Below, in pieces: positions 35,115 to 47,975 of a stretch of 64,000 nt of DNA. Where the stretch lies: the NCBI GenBank assembly GCA_000149265.1, contig CH003393.1:238658-302657 (forward strand), given 5' to 3'. The position numbers and the translations under genes were made by a program. This DNA is from Ciona savignyi (taxonomy: Eukaryota; Chordata; Ascidiacea; Phlebobranchia; Cionidae). The first letter of the stretch is position 1. The number at the start of each line of letters is the position of its first letter. The notes below the pieces were generated by a model, which was given only the letters and a program-made list of their open reading frames with translations, searched no databases and had not been told where the DNA came from.

Positions 35115-36128
35115 CACGCGGTGCGGAATCTTCGGCTCGCTTCTATGACGTCAGAAGACTCCTTTATTACGTCCGATATTGATGAGGATACGTTTTTAAT
35201 ATCCCCCGCTGGTTATAGTTGGCATAATAAGCATATCTAGCGTATGTCGATTCTGTACATACTGCCAAATTCATCATTTTTTATTTTGACACATTTTGTT
35301 CCAGTGCCATCCGTCATTTTGTGACCCCAAACTAGCTTCCTTTAAAACAGGCATGGGCAACGTACGGCCCGCGGGCCGGGTCTGGGCCGTCAAGGGAATT
35401 TGCCTGCCGCAGACTGTCTCACCATAGCCAGTAATGTGGCCATTACATTACTGAATAAATATGTGGCTAAGTGCTAAGATATTGAATACTATTCGGGTAA
35501 TAATCCGACCCACCAAGAACTTCATTTTCCCACATCTGGCCCGCCGACTAGAGAAGTTGCCCACCCCTGCTTTAAAACATTTTACACACTGTACATATTG
35601 GGATCAATTCTAGGTTGCTTCTACAGATTTATATATTCGCAAATTGTGCCCACAAACGCTGCTAAAACAATGTTATTTTTAGGTGCTATATTACTACTAT
35701 AGACTACTATTAAAGAAAAATCATGGTGTATAGGTTTATAATGGTAATATTGTTATAACGGTGGGTGGTAATATAGTCGAATCATTTATTTAAATCAAAG
35801 TTCTTATATGTTTATGTCATTTAAATAAAGTTTAATCCGCACATGTAGGCCTATATGTAAGGACTTTGATTAAACTTATATTTTTAATGCTTATTTTTCA
35901 ATAATATATATATATACCGGTATTTTTTCACAGAATTTTTCTTTTAAATAGATATATCCATATTTTAAGAACAATTTACCATATCTTACAAGTAAAGGTA
36001 TGTGATAGTTGTGTTATAAAGAGAAACAAAAAACGATGTTTGTATAGATGTTTGGATAAATAAAGAAACTAAATTCGTACGCTGCTGTCTGCATTTAAGT
36101 ACGAACCTATCGCGTCTGCTAACGTGAA
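35115..36128. other. Intergenic stretch between the copper transporter and tRNA-Gly
   Basis: 3' flank of the copper transporter, one hAT MITE (35348-35569) and AT-rich sequence. Confidence 0.6.
35348..35569. mobile_element. hAT-type MITE with exact 8-bp target duplication
   Basis: Starts CAGGCATGGGCAAC, ends GTTGCCCACCCCTG; flanked by CTTTAAAA at 35340-35347 and 35570-35577. 222 bp, no coding capacity. Confidence 0.9.
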
Positions 36129-36200
36129 GCGTCGATGGTGTAACGGTTAGCATTGGTGCCTTCCAAGCACTAGTTCCGGGTTCGACTCCCGGTCGACGCA
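36129..36200 (+). tRNA. tRNA-Gly (anticodon TCC)
   Basis: 72 bases fold as a standard cloverleaf: acceptor stem GCGTCGA/TCGACGC, A-box TGGTGTAACGG, anticodon loop CTTCCAA (anticodon TCC, reads GGA and GGG), T arm CCGGGTTCGACTCCCGG, discriminator A; no CCA encoded and no intron. Unlike the SINE heads it has perfect stems, so it is probably a working gene. Confidence 0.95.
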
Positions 36201-36204
36201 TTTT
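36201..36204 (+). terminator. Pol III terminator of tRNA-Gly
   Basis: TTTT directly follows the discriminator base. Confidence 0.75.
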
Positions 36205-36941
36205 ATTATTTCCCACATTTACTTTATTATTTTGTAAATGTTGTGATATTTAAGTTATAACTTTTATGTACAGGCCTAATTACACTTGCTTTAATATTTT
36301 TTAAATAAAAGGCAAAAATGTGATGGGTTAAATAATATCTCTTTCGTTAATTTTAACTGAAGCAACTTATATATTATAATACAACACGTATCTTAATTAA
36401 GTTGTGCTCTGGCCGAACAATCACGGTTAAAAATGCAGTGTAAACTTAGCTGTAGGCCTACTGTATTAATGCTGTGACAATAAAGCTGTTTTAATCCCTT
36501 TTTAATGTTATACAGTAATTTTAGTTACAAAAACGCGCAATTCCATTAGTACCAAAAGTTCTTCAAACTTGAACTTGTATTTCACTTTTACGTTAAATCA
36601 TTGCCAAAAATTGCGTTTTTTTAATATTTTCCACGGTAGGCTACTTTAACTTGTAAACTTCACTTCTATACATAATGAAAACACATAAAACGAGTCAAAT
36701 TAACAGCAAAAAATATTACAACCAGTCACTTCAAAACTTCAAAAAGGGCAAATAGAACTATAAACAATTGTATCATTATGACCAAAAGGGTAATTATTTT
36801 AATTTCCAAGTGTAAACGTCCAACGTACTATTTTAAAAGTTAAACTTAACGTTTTATTACAAAAATATAGTAATTAAACGCACAATCAGGCAGTAAAGGT
36901 GGGTATAAAAAATGTCTTGATTGTAAAGGCACAACATTCCT
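36205..36941. other. AT-rich intergenic stretch
   Basis: Between the tRNA gene and the 3' end of alkaline phosphatase; nothing else seen. Confidence 0.55.
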
Positions 36942-39900
36942 TTAAACTTTTTGCATTTGTTCACTTTTCGGCTTGCTTGATACCATTCTGTATATATGTA
37001 TGTTGGCTGCTATGGCAACGATTGACGTAACAATCAACAAAGCAAGTGTGACGTAGAGAGCCAGGACAGCTTTTGATGACGTCATACTTATCCCCAGAAA
37101 GTAAAGGATTACGCCATTTTCTTTGGGTGGGTTAAATCTCTCGTTGCAATCTTTGCTGAGTTTTCCAATGCATGTTGCATACCTATATATGTACCAAAGT
37201 AAAGATTTAAACATTTTTAGCTGAATATATTACATTAAAAGACGCAAGCAAAAAAACAAATATAATTGACAGACGGTTTATTATACAGCAATGGTCTTTA
37301 AAGTATAAATAATGTAATAAAAAAAACAGATGTATATACGCAAATAGAAATTCTCAGTCAAAAAAAGATTTAAACATTTTTTAGCTCTGCATGTAACAAT
37401 AAAAGACTCAAATAATCGTTTTAAGCATAAAAATAAAGCAAATTGACAGTCGGTTCATTATACAGCAGTCCAGAAGTTTAAATTGGTTCTTATTGAAGCA
37501 TAAATAATGTAATCACCCGCAAACAGGTGTATATACGCGAATAGAAATGCGCATTGGTAGTTTTTACGCACCAGATTAGCCCATGACAATGGTCTACGGA
37601 ACTAAATTACCGAAACTATTGCTTTTACTTGTTGGACTGAGCCCGGTGGATTAATGGGTTGTAGTAAAACTAAAAAGGCCTCAATCATATTATATACTAC
37701 ACAATGAAATAGCTAACACGGCAATATGCACGAGGAAATCTGGATATTGTCCGTCTAATGACTCTTCGTTTTCCCATTGGAGGGATAAAAATAAATGTCC
37801 TGTAAATACAATACACTTTTTGAGCTAAAGGAAGGGTGGTCTATGTTGTTTTCAGAAAACCTTGGGATTATTCTCTAATTCAACATTCTGTAAAAGGCTA
37901 CCAAACCAACCTTATGACGTGTGTTATGTAAGTAACCTTGGGATTATTTTCTAAGTCAACATTTTGTAAAAAGCTACCAAACCAACCTAATGACGTGTGC
38001 TATGTAAGTCTGCTCGTGGACGCCTTCAAAAAGATGGGCCATTGGACCACGTGACATAATAATGACGTCTTCGCCACCGTGGGTCTCATATGATAATGGC
38101 ACAGCTGACTGTTGCAGGTATGTGGATACATCTAAAAATTAAACATTTTAATGAATGAACAAAAGGATAGGATATTTATATTTATCCCAAATGGGAAAAC
38201 GTAAGGAGAGTTAACTTTTTGGCAAATCGTCAGATAACCCTTTGTCGGGTTATAAGTAAGGTGGTGTAGTAGCAAGAATGGCTTATTTACGGGGATTTGT
38301 AAAACAAATACAGTATATGGTATAGTAAAAGTGGTGTGATATAGCTAACGGGACATAGTAGCGACGTGACATATAGTAACGATATTTGATTATATTAGAA
38401 AAATATACATACCAGTAGGCACTCCTGTGACGTTCTCTCTCTCGCAGGACTCAAAGGCATATCCAGGACCGTTACCATACAACAATGTCGTGAACGTTTT
38501 ATTGTCATCGCCCAGTGTTGGTTTAATTGCATTTGGAGCCAAACCTTTACGTAATATGACAGAATTAATCCAAGTCTTTAGTTGTAAACCATTAAGCAAG
38601 CCACTTCAATGTTCCAACTATATAATCTTTGTTGGGTCGTCTAATTATCCACGCACACTGCAAAAGCTCCAGAACATTTGGTTACGATGTGTGTTACTGG
38701 GCACCTGACAAAGTCACTTTACATTCCTTAAAAGTCTTAACCAATGTTATCTAAAAGGTCCTCCAAATAAAAAGTTCTATCCGATTATCTCACGTACGCT
38801 TTAATAAATTCTGCAACTTAATTGTGGGCATGGTGCTGTGCACATAAGCAAAGACATTTATATTGCTTTAACTCAGTGGTACATATGCAAAATAAAAGTC
38901 GTATCGGTTATCCACACAATGTAATAGATTCAGCAACTTGAATTTTAACATAAGGTTTATCACTATGCTCATTAGCCAGTCACTTTACAATGCTTTGTTA
39001 TTCGATTGACGGCCCCACTAGAAAGTTCCCTTTCGTATTTAACCTAGACAACCAATATACTGTACCGAAAATGGGGTTTCCCCTGTCGCTGTACCCTCCG
39101 ATTGTAAACACGTGACTGTGGTCTGCAGTCACAATTAGCATTGTCTCGTCATCCGAGGTCATTTGAACGGCTGTATCTATCGCGTCATCAAAGGCGACTA
39201 AATCATGAAGAGCGAGATAAGCATTGCCTTCGTGGTGTCCATGGTCTGTTGGTATAAAACAAGGTAAATGGGAAGGTAAGGCTTTCCTTGTATAATGACA
39301 TAATGATCATACCATAAGTAAAATGTTGTATTTTATAAAAATACTGCTTGTGGATTTTATAAATTAAATACTGGGTTCAAGAGACTTGTTAATTACACGG
39401 ACGACTACCGCTTCTTTTGGATAGTCGTGTGGCCGAATGGTTAACGAGATCAATAATTATCTTAAAATCTCTACAAAACGGGCATAGAGAGACACCTCTG
39501 AAGTTTCAAAACATAGCCGGTAAAAAAGTAAACGATTTTGTCCGGTTTAACGTATTTTACATATGATTACAGCATAAAATAGAAAATGGTTTTCTCACCT
39601 ATTCGACCGCCCTCCACCAATAGAATATACCCTTCCTCGTTTTTCTTTAATAAGCTGATTGCTTTTGCTGTCATTTCACTGAGTGACGGCTCACCAGCGA
39701 CATCACCCGACCGGTGTGCTTCATAATGCATATCTTTCGGTTGAAAGAGACCTGGGTAAAATAGACGGCCCGTTAGATAATAGTTGGAAGGACCAATAAA
39801 ATCAGAATTAGTAACGATGGGTTTGAAAGTTAGCCCGGTAAAAAAATGAGGGAAAATAAGGTTGTGTTTTCGGTTAACGCGAAAGATATATATAAGGAAT

Positions 39901-42900
39901 TCTATGCAAAAAGCAGAGAAGAATAATTAGAACAACTCTTAACCTAAAGTTGCAATGTTGGCAATCTAGCTTTCCGCCTTTATTTGTTATCCAACCGGAC
40001 ACACGAATGATTCATGTACCGGTTTCTATAAAAAAAACGATTTTGGTGACACGTCCATCATGGGAACGAAACTCATTAAAAATGTAATAAAAAGCTTCTC
40101 TACCCAATAACGAATCCGTGTTGTCTGGATTTATTGCAGCAAACTCGGTTGCGTTCCAAACGTAAGCTGCTCGGTTTCCCTGCTGGAGCTGTATTTTCTT
40201 CCATTGCTTGATCAAGTCCTGTCCGTCAAGACGAGCGTTTGTGTTGTTTGGGTATTCTTCATCGTAGGTTGTGTTCGGTCTGAAGTATTGTCGTCCTCCG
40301 CCGAGCGCAACCTGTTGGATTCATATTTTACTCCTGATTGTTTTAATGTATAATAAGGATTTTAGTCTTTCTGGTAATTTTTTGATTCATTGTACAAAAA
40401 ATGGCTCTATGTAGAGGCGTGTTACTCGGTAACACAATATAAAAAATCGGGGAACTAGAGTTACCGTTTTTCTCTGATTAGCGTTTTTCTCTCCCGTACC
40501 CACTTAGTTTTATTTTCGTTTTTTTTTCGCTCCTTTATTACAATAAAGAGGAATGGCTTAACTACTTAAAGTCAAAGAGACAGGATAAAACGGCAACACT
40601 ACAGTAGTGAAAACGGGTCAGTGAAAGTTACTGAAGCTACTGTTATGTTAATTATGATTCTAACACAAAAACTGATATCTATACGCCCGAGAAATCGCAT
40701 AATTAATACAACCGTTTGGGCTGTATTTCTACAATCACCACTGTGGAATCTGTAGTGAGTAATAGTAAAAACGTTGTTTTTATTGTAAATTATGCGATTT
40801 TCCAGCTATTTAGATCAGTTTTGATTGTTAAAGTTAAGACTATTGATTTTAGCCTAGAATTGGGGTGAAATTATGGGTACTAATTTGAACCTAACATACA
40901 CGTGGTATAATAGGGTTAAAGTTAAGAGTAATCAATTTACCCTCACATGTACTTAATAGAAAGGAGGTAACGTTAGGGTAGAGGTAACGTTAATAACAAA
41001 ATGCCCCCGTCCTAACCGTATTTCAAGTTTTCGATTGGCTAAGAGGCTGTCCCGAAAGAGCTCATCAACCTGAATATATTTCTATGGAACGAGCGTCATC
41101 AAGCTTGTCATGGGAGTTAGAGAGATATCAGAAGATTAAGTTGAAATCGTAAGTTTGCGGTTTACCAGTGCTGTTTTGCAACAAGTTTTATCTTGTTTTG
41201 TTGTTACGGGTGTTGTTTCCCGCTAAGATTATATTCGTCTACATTCGAATTTACTCACTAAAACTTCCTGACGTGAATTTTTTTCTTTTGTAGCTTATTT
41301 CTGCGCAAACGAGTGAGATAAAAAGTAAGACAGTAGTTCCGAGGGTGCTGTTGTTTTTGTGGAATGATTTTGGAATTTTGTTGTTGTCAATAATCTATGC
41401 CACAAAGTGTATACAACCTTAGCTTGTAGAATTTTATTTTCGCAAGATCCCAAGTGCTGGCCGAATGGTTAACCTGACCGATACATATACTGACGCGAGA
41501 CCGATACATATACCGATACAAACGGTCCTACTAACGAACCCATCATGGGTTCGAAACTTGGCACGTTTATAAAAACGATACCAAATGCTATTTTTTTTTA
41601 TTGCGTAAAACAGTTTATAAAAGTTTACAACCCTCTGTGTTCGCTGTTTGTTTGCTAATATATTCCTGTGTCTATTTTCCCGGTAATATGCAAGATTACG
41701 CAGCAACCCCAAGCTAATAAGATACAAATTAAGCTAAGGAACGGTCGAATGGGTGAATGGTAAACGCGGTCGATTCGTATACTGTACAAACGGTTGTATA
41801 TCATTTAAACTTTAAAGCGAACCATAATAATACGGCCACGGATTTAAAACTTAGCCATGTAGTAAAACTAATGGTATGTTATATTAAAACTGAGTGTTTC
41901 CTGTAATGAAGGCAGAGTTTATTCGTTGGTTTATAATGTAAAATTATGGCGCTTTTCAACACTTTACGGGTGTCGCATTTTTATTTACAAATATTAGTGC
42001 ACCGTAAATTACAATAACATGTGCAAGCTATACAGTACGATTTGATGGAAAATCGTTAATTTGTAGCTATAGCTAGTCTGATAAGGAACCAACCATTTAC
42101 TGTTAGTTATTGTGAATAAAACTAGTGGGTTGCTATAGTAACTTGTGTTCTGACCCACAAATTTAGGCTTTGGGGGGTCATTTTTTTCTATATACGGTTG
42201 TGGCTGATATTACACGATCTTGTCAGTCACGCGTTGCTTAGAGTAATATATCACTCACCGTAAAAAGGTGGCTGTTGTCGATGAACTGTTGCGCCACGTC
42301 TTTGCACCCGTTTGCTTTGGCTTCTTCAGTTAAATCCGCATCTCCGTACCACATTCGCTCTGGTGTGTGAGCGTAAGTTGCTCCAGGGGTTGCGTGGTTG
42401 ATTCGGGTCGTGGTAACGAAGCCGGCCGATTTTCCTGCGTCGTGTAAGGTAAGGTTATTTTTCGGTGGTTTAGCAAATTGGTTAACGCTACCGATATATC
42501 TATCAATTCTATACAAAACGGTTTTGGTGACAAGCCCATCATTATGGTTTTGAAACCTAGCCTAGCAAAAAATATAGAATAATCACCCCATTCCGATTTT
42601 TTGATTACCAGGGCTATTCCGTTCGTATGCGATAAAGATCTCACTTTAGTTTCTGTATAGTCCTTAAGTCAAGTTGGAGAAATATTCACTTAGACCGTTT
42701 ATCTAGGCGCAGTTTTGCACCGTTTGAGCCACATTCTAGTTAATAAATAGCTTTGCGTGGATTCAAAAGCATAAGTAGACCAGCCGTAAGTGCGTTGCAC
42801 AAAACACCTCTGTCTTGCAACATACCACCAAACGCCGATTAAATTTAAGATAGTATGAATATATTTATTTATATGAATAATGAAAAGCAAGTTAGTTATC

Positions 42901-45900
42901 ACACGTGCAATTGTAAGATAACCTTGTAAATATAGCTTTACCCGAATTACAGTCAGATTTCTTCGTACACACCTTTGAATTACCGAAGTTGTTTTAGTGT
43001 GTTATGTATAATCAAGACTTTCCCTTAGTTTTAGCAGAACCATTAATTTAGTATGTCCGGGAGACGTCATAGGTAGTAACGAAAAGTGTATCGTTTTGGT
43101 TTAGTGTGGTAAAGCGCAAGGGCTGTTAAAACACAAGCTTCCACCAAACATTACGCACCAATAAGGTCGGGTTACAGAGGCTATTGCGGTGTAGTGTTTG
43201 TGATAGAATCATAATGCATTAGTTTAAGTTCTATATGTAAAGTCTTTATTGTATTCGATGTTTTGTAATTTGTAGTTGAAATTTTGTTTTTCAGTCAATT
43301 GCTTTTGGTGGTCCATGAACCAAGCTTTTAAATATAGAAAGAATTGTGATGAAACGTCCAACTGACTTTAATCTAATATGTATTGATTGGACCTGCTGTT
43401 AAACTACAGTTTTGGTGTTCTTAGTTACGACCATGGCAGTAATAAAGTTTCTGCACAACAACATTATAACATAGTACTTTAGATACCATTGGACACAAAA
43501 TGGTGTCGGCAGTGAAAAGACTTTAAATGACACTTATGTTATTACCTGCATTTTTGGCTTCAATAAGAACGGAAGTGACGATGTTGTTTTCATCTATACT
43601 TCCCTTGCAAATTCCCCTCTGAGCGCTACCGGTTAACCCCAGAATAAAATCGTTGGTTTTTACCCCCGTGAGGAAAGCCGTAGCGGTACTAGCTGAGTCG
43701 GAAACTTGTTTGTTAACAGAGTATGTCTGGAAATAATCAAGTTAAAAAAGATACCATTCAACACAAAATTAAAACGGGTCACTTGGTGACAAATGGTTTT
43801 ATTTTTTGTTTTACCGAGCCAAGTTTCGAACTCATGGTTGGATTGTCACCAGGACCGTGTTTTGTATAAGAGACGGTATATGTATCGGTCGCGTTAACCA
43901 TTCGTCCACACGACTGTACTTTGTAACCAACAGTTTTTTACGAGACAAGTTTCGAACCCCTGATTAGCTCGTCAGCATCAGGACCGTTTTTTGGTATAAT
44001 AGACGGTATATGTAATGGCCGCGTTAACCATTCGGCCACACGACCGTAGTTGGTGACCAATAGTTATTCGTAAGTAGGTCGGATAACAACGAGGTGGAAC
44101 CACTTGTATAATGACAAAGGTAGTTTTAAAAACAAGTGGTGTCACTGATTAGTTAAAATATAGGTTACCTATATTTAGTACATACAGGTAGTAAAGATTT
44201 ATAACACTTTTTAAACAAATTTGTATATGATGCTTCCATTTTTAATTAAAAACAATTTGAATACTGTAGTATTACGAAACGTCTTAACATGAAAACATGA
44301 TAATATTGGTTTTATAATTTTTTCTTTCAATAAACGATGGGTCATTAATCTGTCTTTGTGAATTTAATTACTTAAAGCTGGTATCATAGGCTTTTAAAAA
44401 ACGAATTAATCTTACAAATCTATATTTAACGATCGTGTTTTTCTTTCAAGTAGCGTATAGTATATTTAGATTGAGATAAATCGTACAGATATGCTTTTTG
44501 TAAGCTTAATATACGTGTCGATTGATTAAATGATGAACTATCAAGCTTTTCATGTAGTATTGGGTATTGTGCAAGTGCATCTTATTCTTTATTTACTGTC
44601 ATTTTAACTGGGTTATGCCTGCCAATTATTCATTACGCAATAAGAATAAATGGTATATAGCTCATTGCCAGACCGTGAGAGCGTGTCAACTGAAAGATTA
44701 GTGTTCGAAACCAGCTGAATGTCCTTCGGAAAGGCATTTAGAATTGGCACTGTTTTAAATTTAGAATTGGCACAGTGAATTAAGTTTCGATTAAAAACAG
44801 AAGAAAGTGTCAATCATAGAAAATACACTGGAAATCGCTAACTCGACGTTGCTGGTTAAAAGTTAATGTGACGATTGTCAGTGTAATACGTTCCTTGGGA
44901 TTTCCCATTTTGGAGAGTAAAACATAAACAACCTATCCAACTTGCTCACTTTTGAAATTCCGGAGAAGGGGAATTTATCCATCGCTAATTTAGTTTCCTC
45001 TCCGCTTGTACCAGAAACTTGACCTTTAAGAATCCGACCAGAGGTTATGGTTGTGATTCCCATTCCATCGCCTGAAAAAAGAATAAAAGGAATGTGGAAT
45101 ACAGTGGAACCCCGCTTAGCGACCACCTCGATAACACGACCACCTCTTTATGATGACCACTTCAGTGCGGTCCCAATTAATTTACTATGGTAATGCATTG
45201 CATTTTGTTTTAATAACACGACCACCCGGTTCCAGAACAGGACCGCCATATTTTGGTACAAAACTTCAAGTTTATTTCCGCTAAGGCGACCACACGTGCT
45301 CATTAATTTGCTTGAAATAGCTACCTTATTTCACACTGAAATAGCTACCGTAACTCGACGGTGGGCCCCAGGTGATTCGATGTGTATAAACGCCCTTGCT
45401 ATTTCCCAATCACGGGGATAAATATGAATATCCTATTCTTTTCTTACAACCAGTGGTGCTAAGTTAAAAGTGTCGCACACGCCAAAAGATACATACCAAC
45501 AAATATAATGACGTTCTTAGCTTTCCGCATGTTAAGGCTTTGTTTAGTAATAGCTTCGTCCAGTTCAGCTTGATTGCGAAGTTCCCAGAAATGAGCAGAG
45601 CGTTCAGTTAGGACTGTTGAGAGTAGTTAATTCAATAGACTTACTTAAGTTTAAACGTATCATGCTCATAATACACTGGATAGAGCTCCCGAATTTGGTT
45701 TTACTTTTGTTCCTTTTTGGTAGGAAGTTAGGCCTTATCCGTGGGTATAGTAAAACGCTTCGTGTCATATATTCAAGTTGCTGGAGCTATTACCGCCTAT
45801 ACATGGTCATTCTATTATAACCATAGGGGTAAGAAACCAGACTTTAATCACATGTGTCTTTGATACATTTTCCCCCAAAGTTAAGTTGCTGGAGCTATTA

Positions 45901-46045
45901 AAGTTATTTGGTGGTTAATAAATTTGTATTCTGAATTAGAAGTCAGACTTTTATCCAGATGTATCATAAGATACTAAACTAACTTACCTTGAGCAGTTCC
46001 CAATGAACAAACACACATCATTGTTACGAAACAGATCATACTCAT
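36942..46045 (-). CDS. Alkaline phosphatase, membrane-anchored (11 exons)
   Basis: Exons (5' to 3'): 45988-46045, 45497-45613, 44950-45071, 43546-43726, 42259-42434, 40104-40311, 39599-39751, 39066-39245, 38413-38544, 37987-38131, 36942-37182. All phases agree; 570 residues. Secreted phosphomonoesterase using two zinc and one magnesium ion. Seen: signal peptide 1-18; metal ligand D60 in GDGMG; nucleophile S110 in [10 protein letters not shown]173 and phosphate-binding R186 ([16 protein letters not shown]); E334, D339 and H343 in EGGRIDHGHHE; D380, H381 in TADHSH; H460 in ETHGGEDV. Every key residue is present, so it should be active. The C-terminal exon adds a ~24-residue hydrophobic helix (about 529-552) followed by an 18-residue basic tail instead of the usual GPI signal ending in the hydrophobic run. 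An acceptor (CCATACAG) 19 bases before the ATG suggests trans-splicing. Confidence 0.95.
37620..37805 (+). mobile_element. SINE-A fragment, alkaline phosphatase last intron
   Basis: GATTAATGGGTTGTAGTAAA and CATTGGAGGGATAAAAATAA blocks; 5' head missing. Confidence 0.6.
37858..38009 (-). repeat. 76-bp tandem duplication across the exon 10 donor of alkaline phosphatase
   Basis: AACCTTGGGATTATT at 37858 recurs at 37934; each unit ends TGACGTGTG(T/C)TATGTAAGT. On the minus strand each contains the last ~24 exon bases, the GTTGGT donor and the first ~45 intron bases. Confidence 0.9.
38163..38265 (-). mobile_element. SINE-A 3' fragment in alkaline phosphatase intron
   Basis: GGATAGGATATTTATATTTA through TTGTCGGGTTA; only the 3' third remains. 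Confidence 0.65.
39420..39533 (+). mobile_element. SINE-B copy, alkaline phosphatase intron
   Basis: TAGTCGTGTGGCCGAATGG start and GTAAAAAAG end. Confidence 0.75.
41455..41575 (+). mobile_element. SINE-B copy with internal duplication
   Basis: GACCGATACATATAC occurs twice in a row near 41478 and 41503, then AACGGTCCTA and CATGGGTTCGAAACTTGG. A further decayed copy follows at about 41740-41875 and another at 42470-42575. Confidence 0.75.
42870..43155 (-). mobile_element. SINE-A relic, alkaline phosphatase intron
   Basis: GTTATCACACGTGCAATTGT and AGCAGAACCATTAATTTA blocks; strongly decayed. Confidence 0.5.
43805..44048 (-). mobile_element. Two SINE-B copies in direct repeat
   Basis: Copies at about 43805-43918 and 43935-44048, both starting TTTTTTAC or similar with GAGACAAGTTTCGAAC-type text and ending at CCACACGAC. 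They sit in alkaline phosphatase intron 3. Confidence 0.8.
45103..45300. mobile_element. Pogo/Tigger-like DNA element fragment
   Basis: TA followed by CAGTGGAACCCCGCTTAGCG is the typical end of pogo/Tigger-type elements; downstream repeats of CGACCACC occur but a matching right end is not clear. In alkaline phosphatase intron 2. Confidence 0.55.
45325..45440 (+). mobile_element. SINE-A 3' fragment
   Basis: AGCTACCGTAACTCGACGG through ACGGGGATAAATATGAATAT; the 5' part is missing. Confidence 0.7.
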
Positions 46046-46118
46046 TTCTACTTGTGTAATTGTACTGTATGGAAAAATACAATTATGACACTGGTTAAAG
46101 TTTAATTATAGTTTAGGT

Positions 46119-46826
46119 CAGGGGTGGGCAACATACGGCCCGCGGGCCGGGTCCGGCCCGTGAAGGGATTTTGACCGGCCCCCAGACTGTATCTAACAAT
46201 AACCTGTAATATGGCCCAGGTCCGGCCCGCTGTCTGTATCCAACCACACACTAATGTGGTCTGACGCATCATTCCTAAAAGTTTCCTATCGCTCTTCTCT
46301 TACCGCACTGTTACTGCGAGCTGGTGAAATAAACAATTAATTACCTTAGTGAACAAACAATTGCATTAGCACACTTTTTAACGAAACATAAGGTCAAAGC
46401 AAACGGCGTTGTAAACATCACCCACTGCTGGATACTTGTTTAACAACGTGACTGTTAGGGTGGAATTTTCTATAGCTGTTATTAGTTATATTTAAATTCT
46501 AAATATAAAGGGATTTTATAAATTATTAAGGATTATTAACCATGATATATCCTTAGAAACGTAAATTTAAAAGAGAGAGTCGAGCATTTAACAAAGATTG
46601 GATACCGAAGTATTTTTACAAAGGTTGGCAACAAAGCAGTATGTTCACTGTATGGTCAGAGTGTTGCGGTATTAAAAGAGCATAACATTAGTCGTCATTA
46701 TTTGACGAAACATGGAAACTATATGGCAATATAAGTTAGTGAATATTATTCATCTAATAATCCGGCCCACCAAAGACTTTATTTTCCCACATCTGGCCCG
46801 CCGACTAGAAAAGTTGCCCACCCCTG
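46119..46826. mobile_element. hAT-type non-autonomous element, 708 bp, exact 8-bp target duplication
   Basis: Starts CAGGGGTGGGCAACATACGG, ends GTTGCCCACCCCTG; flanked by GTTTAGGT at 46111-46118 and 46827-46834. Longer relative of 35348-35569; no intact transposase frame. Confidence 0.92.
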
Positions 46827-47929
46827 GTTTAGGTTATCGCAAATACGTTATTTAAACTTTGATCTAAAACAATGTATATCATGGCGTATTCAATTGTGTA
46901 TGGTTTATGCCTATAATGTTATATAAAATCGTTTTTTTTTATGTGATATGGGTCGACAACCGCTGGCATGCGGAAGGTTTTTACATGGCACGCCACTAGT
47001 TTAACGCGAACGCAAAATCTATAATATAAGCATGTGCAAACTCAAGCTGCCAATAATATATCCAAATATAAATGTTTTTTTCTCTTATCGGCTTCCTAAT
47101 ATTTAAATTAGGTAGTTGACTATGCAAACCGTACATAGCAATGTCTGGCACGCGAAATCGCTTTCATTGTGATATTATTTATAAGCTGGCATACTTTATT
47201 TAAAAGGTTACCCATCCCTGTTATATTAAATGAAACCTATTTTGCCTATAAAATAATATGCTGTTTTTTCAAGGATCACTGAATTGGATTTACTTTGTAA
47301 AGTTAGGGGGTAGTGTTAGTGTATTAATTTAATCTACATTCGGAGAATATGTCTTTACGATACTATTATTAATTTGGTATCTTTCCTATACTTATGGTCT
47401 TTTTTTCTAAACCTGCAACTATCTTAAAATTTTCAAAGTTGAACGCAAAAAGCTCTAAAAATTAGTTGCTCTTTTCACATGCTGCACCGCCTACGAACAA
47501 TTTGTCAAGGAAATTATAGAGAAGAGTAATTATCACCCACACTAACCTCATGCCCTAACTTGAACCACAAACCTAAAAAAGCCATTAACCCGTTTCAGAA
47601 CCCTAAATCCAATTTTTAAACTCTGAATCATTCTAAAAATAGCGCTTATCCAAGCCTTAACACTGTTCTTAATGTCCTAATCTTCATTTTCGTGAGCAAT
47701 TTCCCTCATTCCTTATTTTCCTCATTTTTGCATTGCTTAATTTTCATTTTAGTGAGCAGTTTCCTACTTCAATATTTCCCTTTATTTTAGTTTTGCTTTC
47801 CACACGTTCAGTTTCGGCTTGTTGTTGTTGCACGTGTATAAACCAAAGTCCAATTTTCCCGCGCATTTACAACGGCCGATCAATTTACACTTGATAAGGA
47901 AATTAGTTCAGCAACCCGACTACCCTCTT

Positions 47930-47975
47930 TCCATGCGTGACTACCCTCTTTCCATGCGCGACCGCTTTGCGTGCC
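47930..47975. repeat. 23-bp tandem duplication
   Basis: GACTACCCTCTTTCCATGCG occurs twice in a row. Confidence 0.85.

Noticed and set aside
36942..37214. Separate 90-residue small membrane protein
   Set aside because: Splicing phase and the sequence [12 protein letters not shown] show that it is the last exon of alkaline phosphatase.
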